DNA from: an uncultured beta proteobacterium
GTDB lineage: Bacteria; Pseudomonadota; Gammaproteobacteria; Burkholderiales; Burkholderiaceae_C
Assembly (NCBI GenBank): GCA_903830985.1
Contig: CAIKVZ010000328.1
Coordinates: 1 to 43,918 of the forward strand
Direction of reading: 5' to 3'
Length of the DNA stretch: 43,918 bases
Under the pieces are notes generated by a model that saw only the letters and a program-made list of their open reading frames with translations, did no database searches and had not been told where the DNA came from. The position numbers were made by a program, and so were the translations under genes. How positions within the stretch are numbered: position 1 is the stretch's first letter; every line of letters starts with the position of its first letter. Below are positions 15,750-29,337 of the stretch, piece after piece.

Positions 15750-17084
15750 TCAGTCGATAAAAAGCGTCGCCGGGACCTCCAGCAGTCCGCGCACCGTCTG
15801 GATGAACTTGGCCGCGTCCAGCCCGTCGACCACGCGGTGGTCGAACGACGACGACAGGTTCATCATCTTGCGCACCACGACGGCGCCGCCGCGCACCATG
15901 GGACGCTCCACCATGCGGTTCACACCGACGATGGCCACTTCTGGGTGGTTGATCACCGGCGTGGAGACGATGCCACCCAGTGCCCCCAGGCTGGTGAGCG
16001 TGATGGTGGATCCCGAGAGTTCTTCGCGCGTCGCGCGTCCGGAGCGTGCCACCTCGGCCAGGCGCGAGATCTCGGCCGCGCACGACCACAAATCGCGGCT
16101 TTCGGCGTGGCGCAGTACCGGCACCATGAGACCGTTGTCGGTCTGCGTGGCGATGCCCAGGTGCACGGCGCCAAAGCGTGTCACCACGCCCACGTCATCG
16201 TCAAAACGCGCGTTGATTTGCGGGAAGTCGCGCAAGGCCAGCACCATGGCGCGCGCCAGCAGCGGCAGCACCGTGAGGCGTCCGCGCTGCGCTCCCCATT
16301 GCGCGTTCAGGCGCTCGCGCAGCACTTCGAGTTCGCTCACATCGACTTCTTCCACATAGGTGAAGTGAGGAATGCGCCGCTTGGCGTCCTGCATCTTCAG
16401 CGCGATGCGCCGGCGCAGGCCGATCACCGGAATGGCTTGCTGCGTGTCCACTTCAGCGTAGGCGTTCGGGCGTTGCGCTGGCGCAGGCGCGGCTGCACGC
16501 GGGGCGTTCGGGTGGCTGGCGGCGTAGCGGTCCAGGTCGGCGTGCAGGATGCGCCCCGCGCTGCCCGTTCCCGGCACCTGCGCCAGCTCGATGCCCAGTT
16601 CCCAGGCACGCCGGCGCAGTGCGGGCGAGGCGATCGGCGCTTCGTCCTGGGGGCGCACGGCTTGCCGCCCAGGTGCCAGGTCATTTCCAGCGGCGCGTGG
16701 TTTTACAGGCGAAGGCATGGATTGCTTCGCTACTGTCATTGCGAGGAGCGAGGGCGACGCGGCCCTCGCAATGACGGCGTTGGCGGGAACTTTCGCGCTG
16801 AGCACAGCAGGCGGAGCGGCACCCTCCTTCACATTGCCCGCACCCTGCACTTCGAGCCGTATCAGCTCCGCGCCCACGGCAATCGCTTGCCCCACGGCGC
16901 AACTCAGCGACAGCACGGTGCCGGCCACGGGCGAGGGAATCTCCACCGTAGCCTTCTCCGTCATGACGTCGGCCACGACCTGGTCCAGGCTGACCTTGTC
17001 GCCGACCTGCACATGCCAGGCCACCAACTCCACTTCGGCGATGCCTTCGCCGATGTCCGGCGTCTTGATGATGTAGCTGCCCAT
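15750..17084 (-). CDS. bkdB: Dihydrolipoamide acyltransferase (E2) of branched-chain 2-oxoacid dehydrogenase
   Basis: A 444-residue E2 core that moves the acyl group from E1 to CoA. A lipoyl domain (1-78) has the lipoylated Lys44 in DVMTEKATVEIP. A variable linker follows, then the peripheral subunit-binding domain near 175-215 (SPALRRRAWELGIELAQVPG) and the catalytic domain with SSFDHRVVDG at the end (active His). The ATG at 17084 is preferred: GGAGG lies 7 bases upstream, whereas the ATG at 17090, which overlaps the E1beta stop, is only one base from it. The linker includes about 20 residues (103-123) encoded by a REP-like palindrome. It is the last gene of E1alpha-E1beta-E2; no E3 gene follows, so dihydrolipoamide dehydrogenase must come from elsewhere. 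Confidence 0.92.
   Translation of the reverse strand: MGSYIIKTPDIGEGIAEVELVAWHVQVGDKVSLDQVVADVMTEKATVEIPSPVAGTVLSLSCAVGQAIAVGAELIRLEVQGAGNVKEGAAPPAVLSAKVPANAVIARAASPSLLAMTVAKQSMPSPVKPRAAGNDLAPGRQAVRPQDEAPIASPALRRRAWELGIELAQVPGTGSAGRILHADLDRYAASHPNAPRAAAPAPAQRPNAYAEVDTQQAIPVIGLRRRIALKMQDAKRRIPHFTYVEEVDVSELEVLRERLNAQWGAQRGRLTVLPLLARAMVLALRDFPQINARFDDDVGVVTRFGAVHLGIATQTDNGLMVPVLRHAESRDLWSCAAEISRLAEVARSGRATREELSGSTITLTSLGALGGIVSTPVINHPEVAIVGVNRMVERPMVRGGAVVVRKMMNLSSSFDHRVVDGLDAAKFIQTVRGLLEVPATLFID
16735..16775. repeat. REP-like palindrome inside the E2 gene
   Basis: GTCATTGCGAGG (16735-16746) and CCTCGCAATGAC (16764-16775) are perfect 12-bp inverted arms. GGATTGCTTCGC just before them extends the resemblance to REP elements. 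The element shares its GTCAT-x-GCGAG end with the paired repeat at 43111-43199. It lies fully inside the E2 reading frame and keeps it open. Confidence 0.8.
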
Positions 17085-17086
17085 GC

Positions 17087-21047
<3,961 letters not shown>

Positions 21048-21254
21048 GGGTCGATTGTGCCCCGCCCCGGGGGCTGCATCGCACGAGCAGCCTTCGGCCT
21101 TGCAGGGTTTTTCGGTTGCTAGAATTGGGTGGCCCCAGCCGGCGTTTAAACTTGTCACAAGCATAATGTCGCGCTGCCTTTGGGGGCCACAGACACTTTC
21201 GGAAAGCGGGTTGAACCGGGCTGCGGTGAACCACAAGGAGGTCAATCGCTGTTG

Positions 21255-23990
21255 ATGAACGCGCCCGAAGTCTTTCAACTCGACGAGCTCAAGATTGCCA
21301 GACAAGTGCTGGCCGGGCGCGTCAAGGCGTTCACCGACAGCCTGATGGCTTCGGTCATGTCCTCACCTTTGGGAACGCTGCTGTTGGCCTGGGTCGAGGC
21401 GAGCGTCGCGGGCTGGCGCCGCGCGCTGATCTGGTTGTGCCTGATCAATCTGGTGGAAGCCCTGACCTTCGCGCTGGCCTGGCGCTGCCGCAAGGCCCAG
21501 TCCGTGGGCGAGGACGAATGGCCCTGGGTGAAGCGATTGTTTGGCGCCCATTTCATTCTCGGCGCAGCCTGGGGCTCTTCGGTCTGGTTTTTCTGGGCCG
21601 ACGGGCAGTACCTGCACTATCTGCTGAATCTGACCGTGCTGGTGGGTGTTTCCGGCATCTGTGTCGTGGTCATGTCGCCATTTCGACTGGGCATGGCACT
21701 TTTCACCGGTGGCATTCTGATGATGCCGATTCTGCATCTGGCCTGGACGCAGAACCCGTTCAGTTTGCAGATCATCCTGGGCCTGGTCATTTTGTTTGTG
21801 CTCGACCTGCAATACGGCGCAACGGCGCAAAAGCAGTTGATTGCCGGCCTGGACAATGCGGCGCGCAATGAACAACTGCTGCATGAGCTCGACCGCCGCA
21901 CCGGTGCGCTGGAGGTCAGCCAGTCCGAGTTGAACCGGGCGCAGGCCGTGGGCAGTGTCGGCAGCTGGGTTTTCGACATCGTCAATGACACCATGAAGTT
22001 GTCGGCCGAAACCTGTCGCAGCTTCGGTCTGCCCGTGGGCGTCACCGGCAGTCACGCCAGCTATCTGGCGCGCACCCTCGGGGAAGACCGCAGCGCACTG
22101 GAGCAGGCCTGGCAGCGAGGGCTGCGAGGGGAGCCCTTTGACCATGAGCACCGCATCGTGGTCAACGGCACGGTGCGCTGGGTCAGGCAAAAAGCGGAAT
22201 TCGAATTTTCAAATGACGGCGCGGCGCTTGCTGCGGTAGGCATCACGCAGGACATCACCGTGCGCAAACAGATGCAAGAAGCGCTGCTGGACAGCGAGCA
22301 GCGCTACCGCACCATGATCGAGTGGTCGCCGGAGCCGATCGGCGTGCACCGTGCGGGCCGGATCCTGTATGTGAATCCGGCGGCCGTCATGGTGTTTGGC
22401 GCCAGCTCGGCGCAGGACCTGATCGGCACACCCATGTTCGATCGGGTGCACCCGGACTTTCGCCAGATTGCTCAGGCGCGGACTCAACAGGCTGCAGCAG
22501 GTGGGACGGTGAACGGCATGATCGAGGGGCGGTTCCTCAAGCTCGACGGCAGCGTGGTCGACATGGAAGTGCAGAGCATCGCCATTGCCTACGACGGCAA
22601 GCCGGCGATCCAGGTGTCCATGCGAGATATCACCGAGCGCAAGGCCGCGGCGCGTGCGATCGAACATCTGGCGTTCTACGACTCACTCACCGACCTGTCG
22701 AACCGGCGCCTGATGCTCGATCGTCTGGCGCGCGCGCTCACGGGGAGCACACGCCATGGACGCTGGGGCGCCTTGATGCTGATCGATCTCGACAATTTCA
22801 AGACGCTGAACGATACGCTGGGTCATGCGGTGGGCGACCAGTTGCTGGTCGAGGTTGCGACCCGGCTGCAGGTCAGTGTGCGCGACGGCGACACCGTGGC
22901 GCGACTGGGCGGCGACGAATTTGTTGTCATGCTGGAAGACCTGGCCGAAGGTGAGCAGGCGGCCGTGGAGGCCAGAGCCGTGGCGACAAAAATTCTGGCT
23001 CGACTGGGCGAGCCCTATCTGCTTGATGTCACGGCCAACGGCGCCGGTGCCGGGCAGCGCAGCCACCACTGCACGTCGAGCATCGGCATCGCCATGCTGC
23101 GTGACCAATCCGTGACGGTGGACGAGTTGATGAGGCGTGCTGACACCGCGATGTACCAGGCCAAGGCCGCAGGCCGAAACGCATTGCGCTTCTTCGACCC
23201 CGAGATGCAGACCGTGGTCAGCCGGCGCGCCGAGTTGGAGGCGGACCTGCGCCGCGCAGTTCAGGCCCGGCAGTTTGAGTTGTACTACCAGCCGCAGGTC
23301 GATGCTGCCGGACGGGTGGTGGGCGTCGAAGCCCTGCTGCGCTGGCAGCACCCGCAACGCGGTTGGGTCATGCCAGGTGAATTCATTTCCCTGGCCGAAG
23401 ACACCGGCCTGATTCTGCCCTTGGGCCAGTGGGTGCTGGAAACTGCCTGTGCGCAGCTGACGCTGTGGGCTGCAATGCCGGACCTGGCGCACTTGACGCT
23501 GGCGGTGAATGTCAGCGCGCGTCAGTTTGCGCAGGCCGACATGGTGGCGCAGGTGCTCGCCGCCGTGGACGCTGCCGGCGCGCCGCCCGAGAGGCTCAAG
23601 CTGGAACTGACCGAGAGCTTGCTGTTGGACAATGCCGAAGACATCATCGCCAAGATGACGGCACTGAGAGCGCGCGGCGTGGGATTCTCGCTGGACGACT
23701 TCGGCACCGGCTACTCGTCGTTGTCGTATCTGAAGCGCCTGCCGCTGGACGAGTTGAAGATCGACCAGTCGTTTGTGCGCGACCTGCTCACCGATCCGAA
23801 CGACGCGGCGATTGCCCGAACCATTCTGGCGCTGGGACAGAGTCTGGGCCTGGGCGCCATCGCCGAGGGTGTGGAAACACAGGGCCAGCGTGACTTCCTG
23901 GCAGGCTTGGGTTGTCACCACTATCAGGGCTATTTTTTCAGCCGACCAGTGCCCATCGGCTTGTTCGAAGACTATTGCCGCAAGGCTTGA
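21255..23990 (+). CDS. Membrane PAS-GGDEF-EAL cyclic-di-GMP enzyme
   Basis: A 911-residue signalling protein. About six hydrophobic helices (residues 35-200) form a membrane sensor, followed by two PAS/PAC units (about 230-345 and 350-465, each ending in a DIT-x-R/ERK junction). The GGDEF domain (about 470-650) keeps the catalytic GGDEF and the inhibitory site RDGD five residues before it. The EAL domain (about 665-905) keeps EALLRW, ELTESLLL, DDFGTGYSSL, KIDQSFV and AEGVET. Both synthase and phosphodiesterase activities are thus possible; which dominates cannot be told. The ATG at 21255 follows AAGGAGGTC. The gene stands between divergent amn and the chemoreceptor gene on the same strand, 119 bases downstream. 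Confidence 0.92.
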   Translation: MNAPEVFQLDELKIARQVLAGRVKAFTDSLMASVMSSPLGTLLLAWVEASVAGWRRALIWLCLINLVEALTFALAWRCRKAQSVGEDEWPWVKRLFGAHFILGAAWGSSVWFFWADGQYLHYLLNLTVLVGVSGICVVVMSPFRLGMALFTGGILMMPILHLAWTQNPFSLQIILGLVILFVLDLQYGATAQKQLIAGLDNAARNEQLLHELDRRTGALEVSQSELNRAQAVGSVGSWVFDIVNDTMKLSAETCRSFGLPVGVTGSHASYLARTLGEDRSALEQAWQRGLRGEPFDHEHRIVVNGTVRWVRQKAEFEFSNDGAALAAVGITQDITVRKQMQEALLDSEQRYRTMIEWSPEPIGVHRAGRILYVNPAAVMVFGASSAQDLIGTPMFDRVHPDFRQIAQARTQQAAAGGTVNGMIEGRFLKLDGSVVDMEVQSIAIAYDGKPAIQVSMRDITERKAAARAIEHLAFYDSLTDLSNRRLMLDRLARALTGSTRHGRWGALMLIDLDNFKTLNDTLGHAVGDQLLVEVATRLQVSVRDGDTVARLGGDEFVVMLEDLAEGEQAAVEARAVATKILARLGEPYLLDVTANGAGAGQRSHHCTSSIGIAMLRDQSVTVDELMRRADTAMYQAKAAGRNALRFFDPEMQTVVSRRAELEADLRRAVQARQFELYYQPQVDAAGRVVGVEALLRWQHPQRGWVMPGEFISLAEDTGLILPLGQWVLETACAQLTLWAAMPDLAHLTLAVNVSARQFAQADMVAQVLAAVDAAGAPPERLKLELTESLLLDNAEDIIAKMTALRARGVGFSLDDFGTGYSSLSYLKRLPLDELKIDQSFVRDLLTDPNDAAIARTILALGQSLGLGAIAEGVETQGQRDFLAGLGCHHYQGYFFSRPVPIGLFEDYCRKA

Positions 23991-24109
23991 ACTGCGTGCC
24001 ACACGCCACAGGCTGAAGGCGGAGCCGGAGTTCTTGCGTTCCATGCGATGATGTTCATAAATGATCATCTTGATCCATTTGAACAAACCAAATTCCGACA
24101 GGCTTGCAC

Positions 24110-25720
24110 ATGGCAACAGCAACTTACAGTAACGACCCCTCGCCTCTCGCCCTTCTCGGGGACCGTGTTCTGCTGATCGCTATCGGTCTGAGCGCCCTGG
24201 CCAGCGTGGTACTGGGAATGCAGTTCGTCGAATCCGGCCTGGCCATTGGCGTCACGCTGGCACTGCTGGTTGTGGCAGCGGGGGGCTACACGCTGAACAA
24301 GGGCTCGACCGCCAGCCGCTATGTGCTGACCTTTGTGCTGGTGTCCTTTGTCGCCCTGCACATTCAGTTGGCGCACGGCATGATCGAACTGCACTTTGGT
24401 GTTTTTGTCGTGCTGGCCTTTTTGCTGGTCTACCTTGACTGGAAACTCATCGTTTTCGGCGCGGCGCTGTTCGCCGTGCACCATGTGCTGTTCGACCGCC
24501 TGCAGGCCGCCGGCCTGGGCTTTTATTGCACCACGCAGGCCGATTTCGCGCGCATTCTGCTGCACGCCCTGTACGTGGTGATCCAGTCCGCAGTGGAAGT
24601 CGTGCTTGCCCTGCAGATGAGCCGCGCCGCGCGCGAGGGCGAGGAACTCGGCCAACTGGTGGCGAGTGTGAACCGCAGCGAGGGCATCTCGCTGCAGGTC
24701 GCAGGCGTGGGCACGTCCACTGCCGGTGGCTCGGCGCTCAAGGTCACCCTGGGCCGCATGGAAGAGGCCGTGGCCAGCGTACGCAGCGGCGCTTCGGGCA
24801 TTGAAGTGGCCTCGGCCGAAATTGCCAGCGGCAACCAGGACCTGAGCGACCGGACTGAGCAGACCGCGAGCAATCTGCAGCAGGCCGCGCACAGCATGGC
24901 GACCCTGACGAACGCGGTGCAGCAGTCGGCCGAAAATGTGCGCCAGGCAAACCAGTTGGCCATGAGCGCGAGTGCCGTGGCGGCGCAGGGTGGTGAGGTG
25001 GTGACGCAGGTGGTGCAAACCATGCAGGGCATCAACGAAGCCTCACGCCGCATTGCCGACATCATTCAGGTGATCGATGGCATCGCTTTCCAGACCAACA
25101 TCCTGGCCTTGAATGCGGCTGTCGAGGCGGCGCGCGCCGGTGAGCAGGGTCGCGGCTTTGCTGTCGTGGCTTCGGAAGTTCGCAGTCTGGCCGGGCGCTC
25201 GGCTGAGGCCGCCAAGGAGATCAAGACGCTGATAGGCGCCAGCGTCGAGCGCGTGGAGCGCGGCACAGTGCTGGTAGCCCAGGCGGGAACGACCATGACC
25301 GAGGTGGTGGGCAGCATTCGCCGTGTCACCGACATCATGGGCGAGATCAGTTCAGCCAGCGCCGAGCAGGCCGCCGGCGTGGCGCAGGTGGGCGACATGG
25401 TGGCGAACATGGATCAGGCGACCCAGCAAAATGCCTCGTTGGTGGAGCAGATGGCGGCCGCAGCCGCCAGCCTGAAAGCGCAGGCGCAGGACCTGGTGCA
25501 AACCGTGTCCGTGTTCCTGACGGCCGATGGCGACAAGCGCAGTCCACCGTATCGCAGGCCACGGCCTGTGGCGCCAATGGCAGCGGCGGCGCGTCGCGTG
25601 GCCATTCCCGCGGCAAAAAAAGCCACCGCGGCCGCGCCGGCGAAAAAAATATCGGCGCCTTCCAAGCCGGCACCCGCACCGTTCAAGGCCGATGGCGGCG
25701 ATGATTGGGAAAGCTTCTAA
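24110..25720 (+). CDS. Methyl-accepting chemotaxis protein with a histidine-rich membrane sensor
   Basis: A 536-residue chemoreceptor. Residues 1-170 form six membrane helices rather than a large periplasmic domain. They contain a striking conserved-looking set of histidines: H84 and H89 ([15 protein letters not shown]), H95, and H124/H125 ([11 protein letters not shown]), which could bind haem or a metal. A non-standard linker without a clear HAMP domain leads to a long signalling coiled coil. Its hairpin tip, [20 protein letters not shown], is the CheA/CheW contact site. The tail is Ala/Lys/Pro-rich and ends DDWESF, a form of CheR-binding tail. The ATG at 24110 is used; a TTG two codons earlier is possible. 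No chemotaxis genes adjoin it. The signal is unknown; redox or gas sensing is inferred from the histidines. Confidence 0.9.
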   Translation: MATATYSNDPSPLALLGDRVLLIAIGLSALASVVLGMQFVESGLAIGVTLALLVVAAGGYTLNKGSTASRYVLTFVLVSFVALHIQLAHGMIELHFGVFVVLAFLLVYLDWKLIVFGAALFAVHHVLFDRLQAAGLGFYCTTQADFARILLHALYVVIQSAVEVVLALQMSRAAREGEELGQLVASVNRSEGISLQVAGVGTSTAGGSALKVTLGRMEEAVASVRSGASGIEVASAEIASGNQDLSDRTEQTASNLQQAAHSMATLTNAVQQSAENVRQANQLAMSASAVAAQGGEVVTQVVQTMQGINEASRRIADIIQVIDGIAFQTNILALNAAVEAARAGEQGRGFAVVASEVRSLAGRSAEAAKEIKTLIGASVERVERGTVLVAQAGTTMTEVVGSIRRVTDIMGEISSASAEQAAGVAQVGDMVANMDQATQQNASLVEQMAAAAASLKAQAQDLVQTVSVFLTADGDKRSPPYRRPRPVAPMAAAARRVAIPAAKKATAAAPAKKISAPSKPAPAPFKADGGDDWESF

Positions 25721-25876
25721 GGCTTCTCCCATGGCCACCAGCCGGTAAAGCTCGGTAAAGGGGGGAGCGGTCGGTCAGCGCTTTCCTGTGCGCGGACGTT
25801 GGACAGGTAGGCAGCTTCACCGACAGCGTCCCTTCGGGGAAGCGGATACTGCGCCTTGATCCAGGAAAGAACACGC

Positions 25877-27415
25877 ATGAATTCAGGTACCCCCACCCTG
25901 GCTGCACCGCTGACGCGGCGCAGCTTGTTGGCCAGCGCCGCCGCGCTGGTGGCCATTGCTCCGCACAGTACCGCATGGGCACAGCCGGCGCCGCCAGCGC
26001 AGCCCTTGAGTGACAGCTGGCGCGTCCTGTCGCGCCTGGGCTACGGCCCCACCGAGCGTCTGGTGCAGACAGTGAACGCCGCCGGTGGTGCCCGCGCCTG
26101 GGGCCTGGCGCAAATCGAGCTGGCGTTCCAGGCGAGCCAGCAGCCCGCTGCGATTCCTGCCGTCTGGGCCGAGTTCAATGCGCCCTTGCCGCGCATCTTT
26201 CAGGGCTATCAGCAGGAGCGCGAGCTGCGCCGTGTGGTGCGGGAGAAGGCGCAACAACCGGCCGCTGCCCTGATGGGCGGGGCGGAGGCGGCCAGCGGAC
26301 CCGAGCACTACAGCCGCGACCTGTCGCGCCAGGCGGCGGCCTGGCGCCTCGCGGCGTGCAGCCAGAGCGAGATGGAAAACCCGCTGTTGGCGCGCATGAG
26401 CGAGTTCTGGTTCAACCACCTGAACGTCTACGCCGGCAAGGGCTCGGTGCGGCCCTTCGTCGGGCACTACGCCGTGCACGCCATCCGCGCCCACGCGATG
26501 GGCCGCTTCGAGGACCTGCTGCTGGCCAGTGCGCAACACCCGGCCATGCTGCATTACCTGGATCAGGCGCAGAGCGTGGCGCCAGGCACGGTGGGTGCGC
26601 GTGGCCAGTCACGCGGTCTGAATGAAAACTATGCGCGCGAGTTGATGGAGTTGCACACCCTGGGGGTGAACGGCGGCTACACGCAAAGCGATGTGCGCGA
26701 ACTGGCGCGCGTGCTCACGGGCTGGACCTTGAGTCCGCAGGACCCCACCGGTTTTCGTTTTGCGCCGCGCCTGCACGACCGGGGCGAGAAGCGCGTGCTG
26801 GGTCAGGTCTTCAGCGAGCGCGGTGCGGCCTCCGGCCAAGCGCAGGGCGAGGCGGCGATCCGCCTGCTGGCGCGCCATCCGGCCACGGCGCAACGCATAG
26901 GCCTGCGCCTGGCGCAGTTCTTCGTGGCCGACGCGCCGCCACCCGCTCTGGTGCAGCGCTTGGCGCAAAGCTTTCTCGGCAGCACCGGCGACATGCGCGT
27001 GCTGCTGCGCACGCTGATCGAAGCGCCCGAGTTCTGGGTCGCCGACAACAAGCTGTTCAAGACCCCGCTGGACTACGCCTGCTCGGTGCTGGCTGTGACG
27101 CGCTCCGCCAGCGCGCCCGGCGCCGCGCCGGACCCGCGCGAGATCGCGCAGACGCTGGCCTTTTTGAACAATGCCGGCCAGCCCATGCACGGCTGGCAAA
27201 CCCCCGACGGCTACAAGACCGACGCGGCGACCTGGCTTGCGCCCGAGGCCCTGACGCGCCGCGCCGACTTCGCCCTGGCGCTGGCCAGGCGTCAGCCCGA
27301 GCCCGAGTACCTGAGACCCTTTCTGAGTGCAGCCACCCTGCAGGCCGTTGCCAGGGAAGCCGCGCCGCTGCGCACCGGCCTGATGCTGGCCAGCCCAGAC
27401 TTCATGTACAAATAA
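25877..27415 (+). CDS. DUF1800 family protein, Tat-type leader
   Basis: A 512-residue exported protein of the DUF1800 family. The leader has a twin-arginine motif (LTRRSLLASAAALVA) and probably a cleavage site after AWA near residue 36. The body shows family blocks: DSWRVLSRLGYGPTE near 45, MSEFWFNHLNVYAGKG near 180, and LNENYARELMELHTLGVNGG near 255, followed by YTQSDVRELARVLTGWTL. It ends with the LMLASPDFMYK block typical of the family. AGGAAAG precedes the ATG at 25877. The next gene, a DUF1501 protein, starts 13 bases later; the two families nearly always occur as a pair. Their function is not established; periplasmic location is inferred from the leader. Confidence 0.9.
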   Translation: MNSGTPTLAAPLTRRSLLASAAALVAIAPHSTAWAQPAPPAQPLSDSWRVLSRLGYGPTERLVQTVNAAGGARAWGLAQIELAFQASQQPAAIPAVWAEFNAPLPRIFQGYQQERELRRVVREKAQQPAAALMGGAEAASGPEHYSRDLSRQAAAWRLAACSQSEMENPLLARMSEFWFNHLNVYAGKGSVRPFVGHYAVHAIRAHAMGRFEDLLLASAQHPAMLHYLDQAQSVAPGTVGARGQSRGLNENYARELMELHTLGVNGGYTQSDVRELARVLTGWTLSPQDPTGFRFAPRLHDRGEKRVLGQVFSERGAASGQAQGEAAIRLLARHPATAQRIGLRLAQFFVADAPPPALVQRLAQSFLGSTGDMRVLLRTLIEAPEFWVADNKLFKTPLDYACSVLAVTRSASAPGAAPDPREIAQTLAFLNNAGQPMHGWQTPDGYKTDAATWLAPEALTRRADFALALARRQPEPEYLRPFLSAATLQAVAREAAPLRTGLMLASPDFMYK

Positions 27416-27428
27416 ACCAGGGACTGCC

Positions 27429-28685
27429 ATGACTTTGACCTCATCCATTGGCGCATCGCGCCGCCAGGCGTTGCAAGGCTTGGTTGCTGGCGCTGCGCTG
27501 GTCGCGGCACCCACGCTGTGGGCGCAAGCCCTGGGTGCAACGGGCCAAGGACGCCTCGTCGTGGTCTTTCTGCGCGGCGCCTGCGATGGACTCTCTGCCT
27601 TCGTTCCCTACGCCGATCCGGACTACGCCAGGCTGCGCAACTCGATTGCCATTCCCCCGCCCGACGGCAGCGCGCAGAGCGCGCTGCGCCTGGACGCGAG
27701 CTTTGGCCTGCACCCGGCTCTGGCGCCACTGCTGCCGCTGTGGCAGCAAGGCGTTTTCAGCTTTGTTCCGGCGGCGGGCTCACCGGACGCGACGCGCTCT
27801 CACTTTGAGGCGCAGCACCATTGGGAGACCGGCATTCCCGGTAAGAACAGCGATGCGCCGGGCTGGCTCAACACCCTGGCCGGATTGCGGGGCAGCACTG
27901 CCGCAACTGTTGCCATCGGTGTAGGCGAGGCGAACCCGCAGATACTGGCCGGCGCGGTACCCGTCAAGCTCATTCCCAAGGGCCAGGCCGCGATGCGCCA
28001 GGGCGCGCTGGGCGACGAGCGCACGCGCGCGGCGGTGCTGAACCTGTACGCTGGCTCGGATGCGCTGTCGCAGGCTTTTCGCGCCGGCGCCGACAGCCGC
28101 ATGCAAACCGCGCAGACCCTGGACATGGCGCAGCACCAGGCCGAAATGATGGCCGCCGACAATGGCGCGGCCAGTGCTGCGGGTCTGCTGCTCGACGCGC
28201 AGCACCTGGGCACGCTGATGCGCCAGGACCGGCGCCTGCGCCTGGGCTTTCTGTCGGCCGGCGGCTGGGACACGCACGCCAATCAGGGCAATGCCACGGG
28301 CGCGCTGGCGAACAACCTGGCGAACCTGGGACGCGCGCTGGTGCAATTGCGCCGAGACTTCTCCGCGCCCGGCGACGTGATCGTGGTGCTGAGCGAGTTT
28401 GGCCGCACCAGCGCCGAGAACGGCACCCGCGGCACGGACCACGGCCACGGCAACGCCATGTGGCTCATCGGTGATGCTGTGCAGGGCAGTCGCTGGCATG
28501 GCCAGTGGGCCGGGCTGGCCAGCGGCAACCTGCACGAGGGCCGGGACCTGCCGGTGCTGCACGATTTTCGCGGTGTGCTGGCGCAAGTGCTGCGCCGCAC
28601 GTTCGCCCTGAGCGACACGCAACTGGCGACGGTTTTCCCGGGCGGAAACTGGGACAAGGGATTGGATGGTTTGATGCGGGGATGA
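27429..28685 (+). CDS. DUF1501 family protein, Tat-type leader
   Basis: A 418-residue exported partner of the DUF1800 protein. The leader ASRRQALQGLVAGAALVAA has a twin-arginine pair. The mature part resembles sulfatase/alkaline-phosphatase-fold DUF1501 proteins: LVVVFLRGACDGLSAFVPY near 45, HPALAPLLPLWQQG near 97, SHFEAQHHWETG near 120, GWDTHANQG near 285 and VVLSEFGRTSAENGTRGTDH near 325. The His/Asp set near the end (TDHGHGNAMW) is the likely metal-site region. It follows the DUF1800 gene by 13 bases, so they form an operon. The biochemical role is unknown. Confidence 0.9.
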   Translation: MTLTSSIGASRRQALQGLVAGAALVAAPTLWAQALGATGQGRLVVVFLRGACDGLSAFVPYADPDYARLRNSIAIPPPDGSAQSALRLDASFGLHPALAPLLPLWQQGVFSFVPAAGSPDATRSHFEAQHHWETGIPGKNSDAPGWLNTLAGLRGSTAATVAIGVGEANPQILAGAVPVKLIPKGQAAMRQGALGDERTRAAVLNLYAGSDALSQAFRAGADSRMQTAQTLDMAQHQAEMMAADNGAASAAGLLLDAQHLGTLMRQDRRLRLGFLSAGGWDTHANQGNATGALANNLANLGRALVQLRRDFSAPGDVIVVLSEFGRTSAENGTRGTDHGHGNAMWLIGDAVQGSRWHGQWAGLASGNLHEGRDLPVLHDFRGVLAQVLRRTFALSDTQLATVFPGGNWDKGLDGLMRG

Positions 28686-28701
28686 GCGCGGGCAGTGGGG
28701 A

Positions 28702-29220
28702 TCAATCGAGTGAGATCACGCGCCGCCAGGGCAGGCGGGGATCGGCCTCGTAATCGGCCACAACCCAGCTTCGGGTTGCATGCTCGGCCATGTCGTTCAG
28801 GAACTCGCTGATCACCCGCACCGACGCCATGTCCAGCGCGGCAAAGGGTTGGTCCAGGCACGTGATTGTTGCGCCGCAGGCCAGCAAGCCGACCAAAGCC
28901 ACCTTGCGCCGGCTGCCGGTCGAGAGCATGAAAAGATTCTTTCCCAAATGAGGAGTCAAGCCCAGGGCACCGATCAGATCCTGATGCAGGTCCTCATTCC
29001 AGCGCGGGCTGCGCTCGCGCAACTCCTGCCACACTTGCTGCGCCGTGGCCGCGTCGTGCGTCGGCAGCGACAGGTCCAGCCATTGCGCATCGGGCTGCGG
29101 TGCTGCACCGGGCAAGGCGGGGAGGTCGCCTCCCAGCCGACGCAGCACGCCGGTCTTGCCGGTGCGCTCGCCGCCGGTGACGGCAATGAGTCCAGGGGGA
29201 AGTGGTTGGAGATCAGTCAT
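28702..29220 (-). CDS. Mini ABC-type ATPase
   Basis: A 172-residue stand-alone ATP-binding cassette. Walker A is TGGERTGKTG (residues 15-24). The ABC signature appears as LSTGSRRKVAL near 110 and Walker B as ITCLDQPFAALD near 130. The helical subdomain is shortened, so it is smaller than ordinary transporter ATPases (about 220 residues or more). The Walker A loop replaces the usual GxSGSGKS with GERTGKT, as in CcmA-like and some DNA-repair ATPases. No permease gene is nearby. It is convergent with the DUF1501 gene and divergent from the VOC gene at 29338. A partner elsewhere in the genome, or a non-transport role, is possible. Confidence 0.8.
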   Translation of the reverse strand: MTDLQPLPPGLIAVTGGERTGKTGVLRRLGGDLPALPGAAPQPDAQWLDLSLPTHDAATAQQVWQELRERSPRWNEDLHQDLIGALGLTPHLGKNLFMLSTGSRRKVALVGLLACGATITCLDQPFAALDMASVRVISEFLNDMAEHATRSWVVADYEADPRLPWRRVISLD

Positions 29221-29337
29221 GTGGTCGTTCCATTATCTGCAGGTTTACGCCAATGGATTGCTGGTCGGCATGAGGCGGTTGTCGGGTACCATGCGACCGA
29301 TTCAATTCGCCCGCAGACGGGCGCCAAAGGAGTATTC

